Positions 16,452 to 25,775 of a DNA stretch of 60,927 bases are shown one piece after another (the stretch's first letter is position 1; each line of letters starts with the position of its first letter). The notes beneath the pieces were generated by a model. That model was not told the origin of the DNA. It saw only the letters and a program-made list of their open reading frames with translations, and ran no database searches. The stretch is taken from the NCBI GenBank assembly GCA_947570615.1, contig CANOVJ010000019.1:1-60927 (forward strand), written 5' to 3'. Made by a program: the position numbers and the translations under genes. This DNA is from an uncultured Lachnospiraceae bacterium (GTDB lineage: Bacteria > Bacillota > Clostridia > Lachnospirales > Lachnospiraceae).

Positions 16452-17674
16452 CACTTCAGGACCACCCTGCGGAAGTTCTTCTTCCCCCTTTTCACCACAG
16501 CGCCCTCGCCTGCGAAGGTATCCTTTCCAAAGGCCGCCTTCACATCCGTGATCTTTTCGTTTTCCAGGGTGACCCCGCCCTGCTCGATGGCCCTTCTTCC
16601 CTCGGAGCGGCTCTGAACCAGCCCTGCCTTACAGAGCACGGAGATCATATCGATGGCTCCGTCGGCAAAGTCCTCCTCGGAAAGCTCCGTGGTGGGCATC
16701 TGCGCCGCGGCCCCGGTGCTGAACAGCGCCCTGGCGCTTTCCTGGGCTCTGGAGGCTTCTTCTTCCCCGTGAACCAGCTTCGTGAGCTCGAAGGCGAGGA
16801 TCTCCTTGGCCTGGTTGAGCTGGCTGCCCTCCCATCCGTCCATCTCGTCGATCTGCTCAAGAGGCAGGAAGGTGAGCATCCGCAGGCATTTAAGCACGTC
16901 CGCGTCCGCCACGTTACGCCAGTATTGATAGAACTCAAACGGACTGGTCTTGTTGGGGTCAAGCCATACGGCCCCCTTCTGGGTCTTGCCCATCTTGTTC
17001 CCCTCGGAGTTAAGGAGCAGGGTGATGGTCATGGCGTAGGCGTCCTTCCCCAGCTTCCTGCGGATCAGCTCCGTCCCGCCCAGCATGTTACTCCACTGGT
17101 CGTCCCCGCCGAACTGCATGTTACAGCCGTATCTCCGGTACAGCTCGTAGAAGTCATAGCTCTGCATGAGCATGTAGTTAAATTCCAGGAAGCTTAAGCC
17201 CTTTTCCATCCTCTGCTTATAGCACTCCGCCGTGAGCATCCGGTTCACGGAAAAATGGGGCCCGATCTCCCGCAAAAACTCGATATAGTTTAAATCCATG
17301 AGCCACTCCGCATTGTTCACCATCATGGCCTTTCCGTCGGAGAAATCAATAAAACGGCTCATCTGCTCCTTAAAGCACTGGCAGTTGTGGTCGATGGTCT
17401 CCCTGGTCATCATGGAGCGCATATCGCTTCTGCCGGAGGGGTCGCCCACCATCCCGGTTCCGCCTCCCAGAAGGGCGATGGGCTTATTGCCCGCCATCTG
17501 CAGGCGCTTCATCAGGCACAGCGCCATAAAATGTCCCACATGAAGGGAATCCGCCGTGGGGTCAAAGCCGATATAAAAGGTGGCTTTGCCCGCGTTGATC
17601 AGTTCCCTGATTTCCTCCTCGTCCGTAAGCTGGGCCAGAAGTCCTCTGGCCCTGAGTTCCTCAAAAATCGTCAT
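16451..17674 (-). CDS. tyrS: Tyrosyl-tRNA synthetase
   Basis: 407 aa class I synthetase that charges tRNA-Tyr. [16 protein letters not shown] contains the HIGH-type motif (HVGH); the tyrosine site is visible in the [27 protein letters not shown] region; KMGKT (in [11 protein letters not shown]) is the KMSKS-type motif; an S4 RNA-binding domain closes the protein (about 340-407). GAGGAAAAG precedes the ATG. The 88-base gap upstream is too short for the T-box leader often found before tyrS. Confidence 0.96.
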   Translation of the reverse strand: MTIFEELRARGLLAQLTDEEEIRELINAGKATFYIGFDPTADSLHVGHFMALCLMKRLQMAGNKPIALLGGGTGMVGDPSGRSDMRSMMTRETIDHNCQCFKEQMSRFIDFSDGKAMMVNNAEWLMDLNYIEFLREIGPHFSVNRMLTAECYKQRMEKGLSFLEFNYMLMQSYDFYELYRRYGCNMQFGGDDQWSNMLGGTELIRRKLGKDAYAMTITLLLNSEGNKMGKTQKGAVWLDPNKTSPFEFYQYWRNVADADVLKCLRMLTFLPLEQIDEMDGWEGSQLNQAKEILAFELTKLVHGEEEASRAQESARALFSTGAAAQMPTTELSEEDFADGAIDMISVLCKAGLVQSRSEGRRAIEQGGVTLENEKITDVKAAFGKDTFAGEGAVVKRGKKNFRRVVLK

Positions 17675-17762
17675 CTTTTCCTCATTTCCGCGCGGCTTTT
17701 ACGTACGTCAGATTTGCGGATACCGCGCGTGCGCAAACCCCGGGTCAGTTTTTATCACCGTA

Positions 17763-18968
17763 TTATTTGTTCAGCATGAGTTTGATCATGGCCTGGTTGA
17801 GTCCGTCCACCGTCAGCTTATACATGGGAAAGAGCCCCTTGATCGCTGTCTCCGCCTCTCTCCAGGGCGCGTGTCCCGGCGCCATCTTGGGATTGAGCCA
17901 GACCACCTTCTTATAGTGGCGCTTCAAAAGCCGGAGCCAGTCCCAGCCCGCAAGGCCGCCGTTGGGCCCCCGGTAATTGCCGCTGGCAGAGTAGAGCTCC
18001 TCGGGGGCCATGGCCGCGTCCCCCACCACGATCACCTTGTAATCGCTGTCCAGATTCCGGAACATCCACTCCGTGTCGATCCAGTCCCCGTTCTCGCACT
18101 CCGGGGTTTTGTAGAGCTTGGAGTAGATACAGTTATGGAAATAATAGGTCTTCACGTCCTTATAATGGTTGGATTTGTGAACCGCCTGAAACAGCTCGTT
18201 TAGAAGGGAGCTGAAGGGGATCATGGTACCGCCGGAATCCATCAGCAGCAGGAGCTTTACCGCGTTTTTGCGGGGCTTAGCCATGACGATCTGCAGACAT
18301 CCGCCGTTGTTGCAGGTCTTATCGATGGTGCCGTCGATATCCAGCTCTGTCTTCGGGATATCCAGCCTGGTGGAAAACTGACGCAGCTTTCGGAAGGCCA
18401 GCTGGAACTGACGGTTATCCAGCATCCGGTCGTCCCGGAAGTCCCGGTACTTGCGGGCTCCCACCACCTGGAAGGCGCTCTGGTAGCCGGTCTTTCCTCC
18501 TACCCGGATGCCTCCCATAAAACCCCCCATATTTCCAAAGGCGGTCTTTCCCATGCTGCCGATCCAGAAGCTGCCCCCGTTGTGCTCGCTGTCCTGATCC
18601 CGCAGGCGCTCCTTAAATTTGGTCTCCACCTCGTCCTTGTCGATAAACTGCATGCCGTCCTGCTCGTTCATACGGTAGCGCTCTTCCTCGTCCACCATAT
18701 CGATCAGCTCCGACTTGTCCAGCCACTTCATCATGTTTTTGGAGATCTCGTTCTCCGACTGGATGCCTTTAAAGGTCTCGTCAAAGGCCATATCGAATTT
18801 GTCGAAATCCGTCTCGCTCTTAACCAGAATCATCCGGGCAAGATAGTAAAACTGCGTCAGGCTGCTCTCGCACAGTCCCTTATCCAGCGCCTCCTGGAGC
18901 GTAAGCCACTCGCTTAAGGTGATGTTTAACCCCTTGGCCTTACAGGTATAAAAGAAATTAGAAAACAT
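17763..18968 (-). CDS. VWA (CoxE-like) domain protein
   Basis: 401 aa. The C-terminal half is a von Willebrand A-like CoxE domain: KLLLLMDSGGTM holds a non-standard MIDAS (DxGxT in place of DxSxS), followed by VIVVGDAAMAPEEL and KKVVWLNPK. The N-terminal half is helical, with a Gly-rich stretch (GSMGKTAFGNMGGFMGGIRVGG). It lies 28 bases after the MoxR ATPase; MoxR-VWA pairs act as chaperone-like modules that insert metals or remodel a partner. No obvious substrate protein is adjacent. The start follows AAGGGGGAAGCGT. Confidence 0.83.
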   Translation of the reverse strand: MFSNFFYTCKAKGLNITLSEWLTLQEALDKGLCESSLTQFYYLARMILVKSETDFDKFDMAFDETFKGIQSENEISKNMMKWLDKSELIDMVDEEERYRMNEQDGMQFIDKDEVETKFKERLRDQDSEHNGGSFWIGSMGKTAFGNMGGFMGGIRVGGKTGYQSAFQVVGARKYRDFRDDRMLDNRQFQLAFRKLRQFSTRLDIPKTELDIDGTIDKTCNNGGCLQIVMAKPRKNAVKLLLLMDSGGTMIPFSSLLNELFQAVHKSNHYKDVKTYYFHNCIYSKLYKTPECENGDWIDTEWMFRNLDSDYKVIVVGDAAMAPEELYSASGNYRGPNGGLAGWDWLRLLKRHYKKVVWLNPKMAPGHAPWREAETAIKGLFPMYKLTVDGLNQAMIKLMLNK

Positions 18969-18996
18969 ACGCTTCCCCCTTTCCGGGCCACGCTTT

Positions 18997-19848
18997 TCAG
19001 TCCAGCTTCTGCCGTACCGTCTCCAGATCCTCGTCCTTTTTCACTACCACTCCCACGAAGGGGAGTTTTGCACGGATCTCGTCCGCAGAGATACCGCCGA
19101 TCTGCAGAGCGTTGATCCAGTCGATCAGCTCCGATGTGCTGGGCTTTTTGCGGATATCCCGCAGGGTGCGGATATTGTAGAACACCGTCATGGCGTTTTT
19201 GAGGAGCTTATCCTCCACATCCGGGTAATGGGTGCGCACGATCTCCTCCATCAGAGCCTCGTCCGGGAAATCGATGTAATGGAAGATACATCTGCGCAGG
19301 AACGCGTCCGGCAGCTCCTTTTCCGCATTGGAGGTGATAATCACAATGGGACGGTGCCTGGCCTTAACCGTGCGTTTTGTCTCATGGATGTAAAACTCCA
19401 TCTGATCCAGCTCCCAGAGAAGGTCGTTGGGGAATTCCAGATCCGCCTTGTCGATCTCGTCGATTAAAAGCACCACCTGCTCCTGCGCCTCGAAAGCCTC
19501 CCCCAGCTTACCCAGCTTGATATAATGGGCGATATCGTCCACGCCCGCCTCGCCGAACTGTCCGTCGTAGAGCCTCTGTATGGTGTCATACATATAAAGG
19601 CCGTCCTGAGCCTTGGTGGTGGACTTGATATTCCAGATGATCAGCTCCTTTCCAAGGGATTTGGCCACCGCCTGGGCCAGCATGGTCTTGCCCGTCCCCG
19701 GCTCCCCCTTGATCAGAAGGGGCTTTTGCAGCGCCACCGCCACGTTCACGCTGGCCATCAGTTCCTCCGACGCCACATATTCCTGTGTGCTCAAAAATTG
19801 TTGTCCGTTCATCTCCTCTAACCTCTCTTTCAAACCTCTGTTTCGCAT
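18997..19848 (-). CDS. MoxR-family AAA ATPase
   Basis: About 283 aa. Walker A GEPGTGKT, Walker B VVLLIDEIDKAD, sensor-1 IITSNAEKELPDAFLRRC, consistent with MoxR AAA+ ATPases. The ATG at 19848 forms TGATG with the gpsA stop, suggesting translational coupling; an alternative ATG at 19812 (MNGQQF) is preceded by GAGAGG and is also plausible. It is followed by its VWA partner and is probably expressed with gpsA, plsY and der. Confidence 0.88.
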   Translation of the reverse strand: MRNRGLKERLEEMNGQQFLSTQEYVASEELMASVNVAVALQKPLLIKGEPGTGKTMLAQAVAKSLGKELIIWNIKSTTKAQDGLYMYDTIQRLYDGQFGEAGVDDIAHYIKLGKLGEAFEAQEQVVLLIDEIDKADLEFPNDLLWELDQMEFYIHETKRTVKARHRPIVIITSNAEKELPDAFLRRCIFHYIDFPDEALMEEIVRTHYPDVEDKLLKNAMTVFYNIRTLRDIRKKPSTSELIDWINALQIGGISADEIRAKLPFVGVVVKKDEDLETVRQKLD

Positions 19849-20885
19849 CACCAGGGAATCTCCACACTGTTCTGGTAAAGCTCTCTTAAATCGATGTTCT
19901 CCACCTTTTTATCCCGGAGCATCAGCTCGCTGACCGCGTCGGCGGCGCTCATCCCCTCAAAAAGAATCTTATTCACCTGTTCGATGATGGGCATGCTCAC
20001 CTGATATTTCTGTGCCAGGGCATAACCTGCCCTGGCGGAGTAGACGCCCTCCACCACCATCTTAACCTCCGCCATGGCCTGCTCCATGGTATAGCCCTTC
20101 CCGATCAGGATACCGGCCCGGCGGTTCCTGGAATGTATGGAGGCGCAGGTGACGATCAGATCCCCGATGCCGGTGAGCCCGTAAAAGGTCTCGATCCGCC
20201 CGCCCATGGAGATCCCCAGCCTGGCGATCTCCGCAATCCCTCTGGTGATCAGGGCCGCCTTGGTGTTGTCCCCGTAGCCCAGGCCGTCGGCCATACCGGC
20301 GGCCAGCGCCACCACGTTTTTCAGGGCGGCTCCCAGCTCGATTCCCAGAACGTCCGAGCTGGTGTAGACCCGGAACACACTGCTCATAAAGAGGTTTTGC
20401 AGGTACTGCGCAGTGTCCTTCTCCTGCGTTCCCACCACGATGGTGGTGGGGATCCCCTTTCCCACCTCCTCCGCGTGGGAGGGGCCGGAGAGCACCGCCA
20501 CCTGTGCCTGCGGGATCTCCTGCTCAATGATCTGAGACAGCGTCATGAGGGTGCTCTCCTCGATTCCCTTGGCCACGTTGACGATCCGCTGCCCCTGCCC
20601 CACAAACGGCGCCATCCGGGCCGCCGTGCTTCTGGTAAAGGGCGAGGGCACCGCCAGCACCAGCACATCCCGGCCGGATACCGCCTCCTCCAGGCCGGCG
20701 GTAAAGACGATCCCGTCCTGAAGCCTTACCCCCGGCAACTTATCCTTATGTTCATGAGTCTGTCTGAGCATAAGGATCTCATCCTCCAGAGCCGACCACA
20801 TGGTTACCTGATGTCCGTTATTACAAAGAAGCCATGACAGGGCGCATCCCCAGCTCCCGGCTCCGATCACTCCCACTTTTGCCAT
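19848..20885 (-). CDS. gpsA: Glycerol-3-phosphate dehydrogenase [NAD(P)+]
   Basis: 345 aa, makes sn-glycerol-3-phosphate from dihydroxyacetone phosphate for phospholipid synthesis. The Rossmann motif GAGSWGCAL is at the N-terminus; VAKGIE, the catalytic Lys region ALKNVVALAAGMADGLGYGDNTKAALITRG and GLTGIGDLIVTC are all family signatures. The sequence AAGGAAGG precedes the start. It follows plsY, the next enzyme in the same pathway, and its stop overlaps the MoxR start. Confidence 0.96.
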   Translation of the reverse strand: MAKVGVIGAGSWGCALSWLLCNNGHQVTMWSALEDEILMLRQTHEHKDKLPGVRLQDGIVFTAGLEEAVSGRDVLVLAVPSPFTRSTAARMAPFVGQGQRIVNVAKGIEESTLMTLSQIIEQEIPQAQVAVLSGPSHAEEVGKGIPTTIVVGTQEKDTAQYLQNLFMSSVFRVYTSSDVLGIELGAALKNVVALAAGMADGLGYGDNTKAALITRGIAEIARLGISMGGRIETFYGLTGIGDLIVTCASIHSRNRRAGILIGKGYTMEQAMAEVKMVVEGVYSARAGYALAQKYQVSMPIIEQVNKILFEGMSAADAVSELMLRDKKVENIDLRELYQNSVEIPW

Positions 20886-20934
20886 ATCCGCTATCCTTCC
20901 TTTTCCTTACTTCCCGCGCCCGCCAGCGGCCTGC

Positions 20935-21582
20935 CTACACACTGTTTTTTCTGGTGAGATAGGTTTTTCTCTCCTGGCCCTTAATCAGACGTACAATATT
21001 CTCCCGGTGCTTGTAGTAGGCCAGCGCCGTCAGAAGCGCCGTGATCACATACATCTCGTTGAGCACCGCCTGGGAGGCGCCGAAAAGCCCCATCTGTCCT
21101 GCCACCACCATCTCGATCATCAGTCCCGCATAGACCAGAAGGGATCCCAGGGATACATAGTGGAGCAGGAAGAACACGCTGAAAAAAATGATCACGCCCA
21201 TGGGCACAAAGGCCGGATGAAAGGAAAGAATCAGCCCCGCCGTGGCCGCAATCCCCTTTCCCCCCTTAAATTTCAGATAAAAGGGAAAATTGTGTCCCAG
21301 GATAGCCCCCGCCGCCGCGTAGAGCTTAAGCAGATAGATCTCGTCGGGATGGGACTGATCAAAGATCAGCCCGCTGATCACAATGGCCAGGATACACTTG
21401 AGGATATCCCCCGCCAGAACGATCAGGCCCGCCCTGGTCCCCAGCACCCGCAGGGTGTTTGTGGTGCCCGCGTTTCCGCTTCCGTGCTCACGGATATCAA
21501 TCCCGTGCATTTTTCCGTAGATAAAGGCCGTCTGAAACAGACCAAATGCATAGCCAATCGCAAGACAGATCACTCGTTCCAT
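20935..21582 (-). CDS. plsY: Acyl-phosphate:glycerol-3-phosphate acyltransferase
   Basis: 215 aa integral membrane enzyme (five or so hydrophobic segments) that transfers the acyl group from acyl-phosphate to glycerol-3-phosphate. Motifs: GSGNAGTTNTLRVLG near residue 36, GHNFPFYLKFKGGKGIAATAG in the middle. The start comes 1 base after the der stop with GAAGGAG inside der. It acts between PlsX (at 50.5-51.5 kb) and phosphatidic acid synthesis. Confidence 0.95.
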   Translation of the reverse strand: MERVICLAIGYAFGLFQTAFIYGKMHGIDIREHGSGNAGTTNTLRVLGTRAGLIVLAGDILKCILAIVISGLIFDQSHPDEIYLLKLYAAAGAILGHNFPFYLKFKGGKGIAATAGLILSFHPAFVPMGVIIFFSVFFLLHYVSLGSLLVYAGLMIEMVVAGQMGLFGASQAVLNEMYVITALLTALAYYKHRENIVRLIKGQERKTYLTRKNSV

Positions 21583-21583
21583 A

Positions 21584-22918
21584 TCACTTCGACTCCTTCC
21601 TCTCCCTGATGATAAATTTCAGCGGCGTTCCCTTAAAGCCAAAGGCCTCCCTGATTTTGTTCTCAATATATCTGGTGTAGGAAAAGTGCATCAGCTCCTT
21701 ATCGTTTACAAAGATCACAAAGGTCGGCGGCTTTACCCCCACCTGGGTGATATAATAGAGCCGAAGCCGTTTTCCCTTGTCGGAGGGCGGCTGCTGCATC
21801 GCCACAGCCTCGCCCATAATCTCGTTGAGTACGCCGGTGGCGATCCGCATGGCGTGGTTCTCGCTGACCGTGTCGATGAGATCATAGAGTCTGAAAAGCC
21901 GCTGGCCGGTCAGCGCCGAGATGAAGGTCACCTCCGCATAGGGCATGAAGGATAAGATCTCCCTGATCCGGTCGGTGTATTTTCCGATGGTCTTATTGTC
22001 CTTCTCGATGGCGTCCCACTTGTTCACCGCCACGATCACCGCTTTTCCCCGATCGTGAGCGATCCCCGCGATCTTGGCGTCCTGCTCCGTCACTCCCTCC
22101 ACCGCGTCGATGAGCAGTATCACGATATCCGCCCGCTCCACCGCGCCCACGGTGCGCACGATCATATAGTGCTCGAGATCCTCCTTCACCTTGTTCTTGC
22201 GGCGCAGCCCTGCGGTGTCGATAAAAATGTATTCTCTGCCGTTTCGGGTGACAGGGGTGTCCACCGCATCCCTGGTGGTGCCCGCGATATCGGAGACGAT
22301 CAGCCGTTTTTCCCCCAGAAGCTTATTGATCAGGGAGGACTTGCCCACGTTGGGCTTGCCCACGATGGCGATCCGGGTTTTCTCGTCCTCCCCGTCCTCC
22401 TGGCTCTCCTTCCCGAAATGTCCGATCACCACGTCCAGCATATCCCCCAGCCCCATCTGATTGGCGGCGGAGATGGGATAGGGCTCGCCGATTCCCAGAT
22501 TGTAGAACTCGTACACATCCGACATATATTTGTCGAACCGGTCCACCTTGTTGACCACCAGGACCACCGGCTTATGAGAGCGCCGCAGCATGTCCGCCAC
22601 CCTGGCGTCCGCGTCCACCAGCCCCTGCCTGACATCCACCATAAAAAGGATCACATCCGCCGTGTCGATGGCGATCTGGGCCTGCTCTCTCATCTGGGAT
22701 AAGATAATGTCCTTACTGTCGGGCTCGATCCCCCCCGTATCGATCAGGGTAAAGGATCTGCCTGTCCAGGATACGTCCGCGTAGATCCGATCCCTGGTGA
22801 TCCCCGGCGTATCCTTCACAATCGAAATCCGCTGTCCTGCCAGCGCGTTAAACAGGGTGGATTTTCCCACATTGGGCCGCCCCACCACCGCCACGATGGG
22901 CTTTCTGCTTTTGCTCAT
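21584..22918 (-). CDS. der: Double-domain GTPase Der (EngA)
   Basis: 444 aa. Two consecutive Era-like GTPase domains (GRPNVGKST near residue 13 and GKPNVGKSS near residue 190) and a C-terminal KH-like domain identify Der, a 50S ribosome assembly GTPase. NKVD and NKWD are the two G4 motifs. The ATG at 22918 has GGGAG five bases upstream; the 29 upstream codons in frame are not family-like. der next to gpsA and near spoIVA repeats the Bacillus arrangement. Confidence 0.97.
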   Translation of the reverse strand: MSKSRKPIVAVVGRPNVGKSTLFNALAGQRISIVKDTPGITRDRIYADVSWTGRSFTLIDTGGIEPDSKDIILSQMREQAQIAIDTADVILFMVDVRQGLVDADARVADMLRRSHKPVVLVVNKVDRFDKYMSDVYEFYNLGIGEPYPISAANQMGLGDMLDVVIGHFGKESQEDGEDEKTRIAIVGKPNVGKSSLINKLLGEKRLIVSDIAGTTRDAVDTPVTRNGREYIFIDTAGLRRKNKVKEDLEHYMIVRTVGAVERADIVILLIDAVEGVTEQDAKIAGIAHDRGKAVIVAVNKWDAIEKDNKTIGKYTDRIREILSFMPYAEVTFISALTGQRLFRLYDLIDTVSENHAMRIATGVLNEIMGEAVAMQQPPSDKGKRLRLYYITQVGVKPPTFVIFVNDKELMHFSYTRYIENKIREAFGFKGTPLKFIIRERKESK

Positions 22919-22985
22919 TTTTACTCCCGTTCTGCCGCCTCCTGACGGCGCATGATGCGAATCCTGCTTCATTGCAGTCCTTCGT

Positions 22986-24335
22986 TCAGACCGCCTTATC
23001 CGCATCCTCTATTCCCAAAACCGCGTTTACAAAGTCATATCCGCTTGATTTTACAATATCTGTTTTTACTTGTAAAGCCTTTTCCATCTGCCCGGGAGTC
23101 ACATCGTCCAGAAAGACGGGCTCTGTGGAACGCAGCATACTGCAGGAGAGCAGAAGCCGCTCCCCCAGAGGCTTTCCCCGAAGCTGTTCCATGATATCCT
23201 TTCCGGTGAGAAGCCCGGTTACTGTGATCTGCTCCCCGAAAAAGTGGTTGATTATCTCATATACGTGAATGGTAAGCCCGGGAAAGAGCTTTGTCATCCG
23301 CCGGGCCATCCCGCTGATGCAGGGATAAGCCAGCCGGCCTGTGGCGATGGAGATCTCCCGTGAAACATCCGCCCCAGGCTTCTTAAGATTTCTCAGAGCG
23401 TCGTCAAACTCATCCATCAGAAGCCGCATCATCCCGACGCCGTTTTCAAGCTGCAAATAGCCGTCGTAGCGCTCCTGCGTGGGGAACTCCTCCCCCGCCA
23501 GAAGGTACCACTCGTCGCTGGCATGGACGAAATGGATGCCGTGACGGGCATAAATCTCCTCCTGAAAGCCATGGATCATGGCGAGAACCTGCCTGGCGTC
23601 CTCTCTGTCGAAGGGCTCCAGGGGGCAGAGTCCCTCCCGGTACCTGGAAAGCCCCACCGGCACCACGGACACGCTCTCAAGCACCGGAATATATTCCGTC
23701 AGCTTCCGGATGCTGTATTCCAGCTCCTCCCCGTCGTTGATGCCCCTGCAGAGCACAATCTGCCCGTTCATGGCGATGCCCGCCTCAAAGAGTCTGTCCG
23801 CCTTCTCAAGCGCCTGCCCCGCGAAGCGGTTATTGAGCATCTTACACCGGAGAGCCGGATTCATGGTCTGAAAGGATATATTGATGGGGGAAAGCCGGTA
23901 CCGGATGATCCGCTCCAGGTCGTGATCCGACATGTTGGTGAGGGTCACGTAATTTCCCTGCAAAAAGGAGAGCCGGGAGTCGTCGTCCTTAAAATAGAGG
24001 GTTTCCCGCATTCCCTTCGGCATCTGGTCGATAAAACAGAAGATACATTTGTTCTGACAGGAGCGGTAATCGTCCATGAGCCCTCTCTCAAACACGATCC
24101 CCAGATCCTCGTCCTCGTCCTTCTCCACCTCCAGAAGCCACTGCTCCTTATCCGGCTTCTCGATCAGCACCTCCAGATACTCATTTTCCACATAATACTG
24201 ATAATCAAAAATATCCTCTATCTCCTGATCGTTGATGGCAAGAAGCCTGTCGCCGGCCCGGATCTCCAGCTCCCAGGCGATGCTCCCCTCCTCCACTCCT
24301 CTGATCAGGTGTCCCTTTTGCTCAATTTTTCCCAT
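22986..24335 (-). CDS. DUF512 radical SAM protein with PDZ-like domain
   Basis: 449 aa. The N-terminus (residues about 5-60, [26 protein letters not shown]) is PDZ-like; a [14 protein letters not shown] segment (CxxxCxxC) near residue 93 binds a 4Fe-4S cluster; the C-terminal region is DUF512. The family is widespread in Clostridia next to der, and its reaction is not known. The start follows GGGGAAAT. It is the first gene of the der-plsY-gpsA group and diverges from the PRPP synthetase-like gene. Confidence 0.88.
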   Translation of the reverse strand: MGKIEQKGHLIRGVEEGSIAWELEIRAGDRLLAINDQEIEDIFDYQYYVENEYLEVLIEKPDKEQWLLEVEKDEDEDLGIVFERGLMDDYRSCQNKCIFCFIDQMPKGMRETLYFKDDDSRLSFLQGNYVTLTNMSDHDLERIIRYRLSPINISFQTMNPALRCKMLNNRFAGQALEKADRLFEAGIAMNGQIVLCRGINDGEELEYSIRKLTEYIPVLESVSVVPVGLSRYREGLCPLEPFDREDARQVLAMIHGFQEEIYARHGIHFVHASDEWYLLAGEEFPTQERYDGYLQLENGVGMMRLLMDEFDDALRNLKKPGADVSREISIATGRLAYPCISGMARRMTKLFPGLTIHVYEIINHFFGEQITVTGLLTGKDIMEQLRGKPLGERLLLSCSMLRSTEPVFLDDVTPGQMEKALQVKTDIVKSSGYDFVNAVLGIEDADKAV

Positions 24336-24371
24336 ATTTCCCCGTTCCTGCCATTTTCAGTGTCTGTCCTC

Positions 24372-24400
24372 ATTCTACCAGAATTTCCTTGACGTGTCAC
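24372..24400 (-). promoter_or_regulatory. Promoter of the DUF512-der-plsY-gpsA group
   Basis: Minus strand GTGACA (24395-24400), 17 bases, TAGAAT (24372-24377). The -35 touches the -35 of the divergent promoter on the other strand. Confidence 0.55.
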
Positions 24401-24417
24401 TTGCATAATGTTATAAA
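24389..24417 (+). promoter_or_regulatory. Promoter of the PRPP-synthetase-like gene
   Basis: TTGACG (24389-24394), 17-base spacer, TATAAA (24412-24417), about 40 bases before the ATG. Confidence 0.7.
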
Positions 24418-24455
24418 ATAAAAGTAGAACTACTTTTCAGTGAACGGAGGTTGCC

Positions 24456-25646
24456 ATGCCCGACATACATAAACTTGAAGCGGCTATCCCTGTTGCTCCC
24501 CTGAAACTGATCGTGATGGATTCCGCCTCCATACTCGGAGAAAATGTCGATCACCATCTTGTCGCGTTCAGAAAGAGCATTAAAAACATTGCCAAAAACG
24601 ATCACGCCTTTAAGGGCTACGTTGCCGACAGCTATCTTCTGGGGGCCTCCTGTTACCGTTTTGGAAGCGGCGAGGGAAAGGCCATGCTCTCCGAGTCAGT
24701 CCGGGGAGCGGATCTTTTTATCCTGACGGATGTATGTAATCACAATGTTTCTTATTCCATGAACGGTTATACCAATTATAAATCTCCTGACGACCATTAC
24801 CAGGACTTAAAGCGGGTGATCGCGGCGGTGAACGGCAAGGCCCACCGCATCAATGTGATCATGCCCTTTTTGTATGAGGGGCGGCAGTTCCGAAGAACCG
24901 GAAGGGAATCCCTGGACTGCGCTTACGCCATCGAGGAGCTGAGCAACATGGGGGTCAGCAACCTGATCACCTTTGACGCCCACGATCCCAGCATCCAGAA
25001 CGCGGCTCCCCTGTGCGGGTTCGACAATTTTACCCCGCCTTATCAGTTTATCCGCTCGCTCCTTGCCACCCGGGATGATCTTCTGATTGACAAGGATCAT
25101 CTGATGGTGGTGAGTCCTGACGCCAGCGGCTTAAACCGCGCCATCTATTTTGCCAGCGTCCTGGGCGTCAACACCGGCATGTTTTACAAGCGCCGCAGCT
25201 ATTCCTGCCGTCAGAGCAGTCCGGCTCCCTCCCCTGTAAAGGAATTTCTCGGGGAGGACGTAGACGGGAAGGACGTCATCATCATCGACGACATCGTGGA
25301 TACCGGGGACAGTATCCTTGAAACCGCCAGACGGCTCAAGGCCATGAATGCCAAGAGCGTCTATATCTGCTGTACCTTCGGACTTTTCTCCAGAGGGCTG
25401 AAGGATTTTGACGAGGCCTATGAGCAGTGCTATTTTGACAGAGTGGTGACCACCAACCTCACCTACCGGATCCCGGAGCTCTTTAATCGCCCTTACCATG
25501 TGGAGGCGGATATGAGTAAGTTCCTGGCATCCATTGTGGACTTTATGAATCACGACTCCTCCATGTCAGGGGTCTACACTCCCACCGAAAAAATACAGGA
25601 GTTCCTGGTCAGGTATAATAACCGGGAGGAGAACTTAAATATATAA
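24456..25646 (+). CDS. Divergent ribose-phosphate pyrophosphokinase
   Basis: 396 aa, about 80 longer than usual Prs. PRPP synthetases make 5-phosphoribosyl-1-pyrophosphate from ribose-5-phosphate and ATP. Shared features are SESVRGADLFIL, ITFDAHDPSIQ (counterpart of the DLHAPQIQ catalytic region), MFYKRR (flexible-loop Lys-Arg) and the PRPP loop DVIIIDDIVDTGDS. The extra length is at the N-terminus, within an internal loop (YKSPDDHYQD region) and at the C-terminus. It could be a paralogue with altered regulation; annotation as Prs is likely but activity is unproven. CGGAGG precedes the ATG. Confidence 0.8.
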   Translation: MPDIHKLEAAIPVAPLKLIVMDSASILGENVDHHLVAFRKSIKNIAKNDHAFKGYVADSYLLGASCYRFGSGEGKAMLSESVRGADLFILTDVCNHNVSYSMNGYTNYKSPDDHYQDLKRVIAAVNGKAHRINVIMPFLYEGRQFRRTGRESLDCAYAIEELSNMGVSNLITFDAHDPSIQNAAPLCGFDNFTPPYQFIRSLLATRDDLLIDKDHLMVVSPDASGLNRAIYFASVLGVNTGMFYKRRSYSCRQSSPAPSPVKEFLGEDVDGKDVIIIDDIVDTGDSILETARRLKAMNAKSVYICCTFGLFSRGLKDFDEAYEQCYFDRVVTTNLTYRIPELFNRPYHVEADMSKFLASIVDFMNHDSSMSGVYTPTEKIQEFLVRYNNREENLNI

Positions 25647-25663
25647 AGCCGCATATCCGATTA

Positions 25664-25741
25664 TTTCCGGCAAGGCTGCGTGCGCTTTGCCGGAAATCCT
25701 TATAAGAAAGCCGCTCTGCTTTTTCAGCAGAACGGCTTTTT
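25664..25741 (+). terminator. Tandem hairpins ending the PRPP-synthetase-like gene
   Basis: Stem 1 TTTCCGGCAA/TTGCCGGAAA (25664-25673/25687-25696). Stem 2 AAGCCGCTCTGCT/AGCAGAACGGCTT (from 25708), followed by a T-run to 25741. The gene converges on the histidine kinase gene. Confidence 0.8.
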
Positions 25742-25775
25742 GAGAATCAGCATCCCCCACAGGACACCGCTTTTT

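Noticed and set aside
17675-17762. T-box leader before tyrS
   Set aside because: The gap is only 88 bases and shows no specifier loop or T-box sequence.
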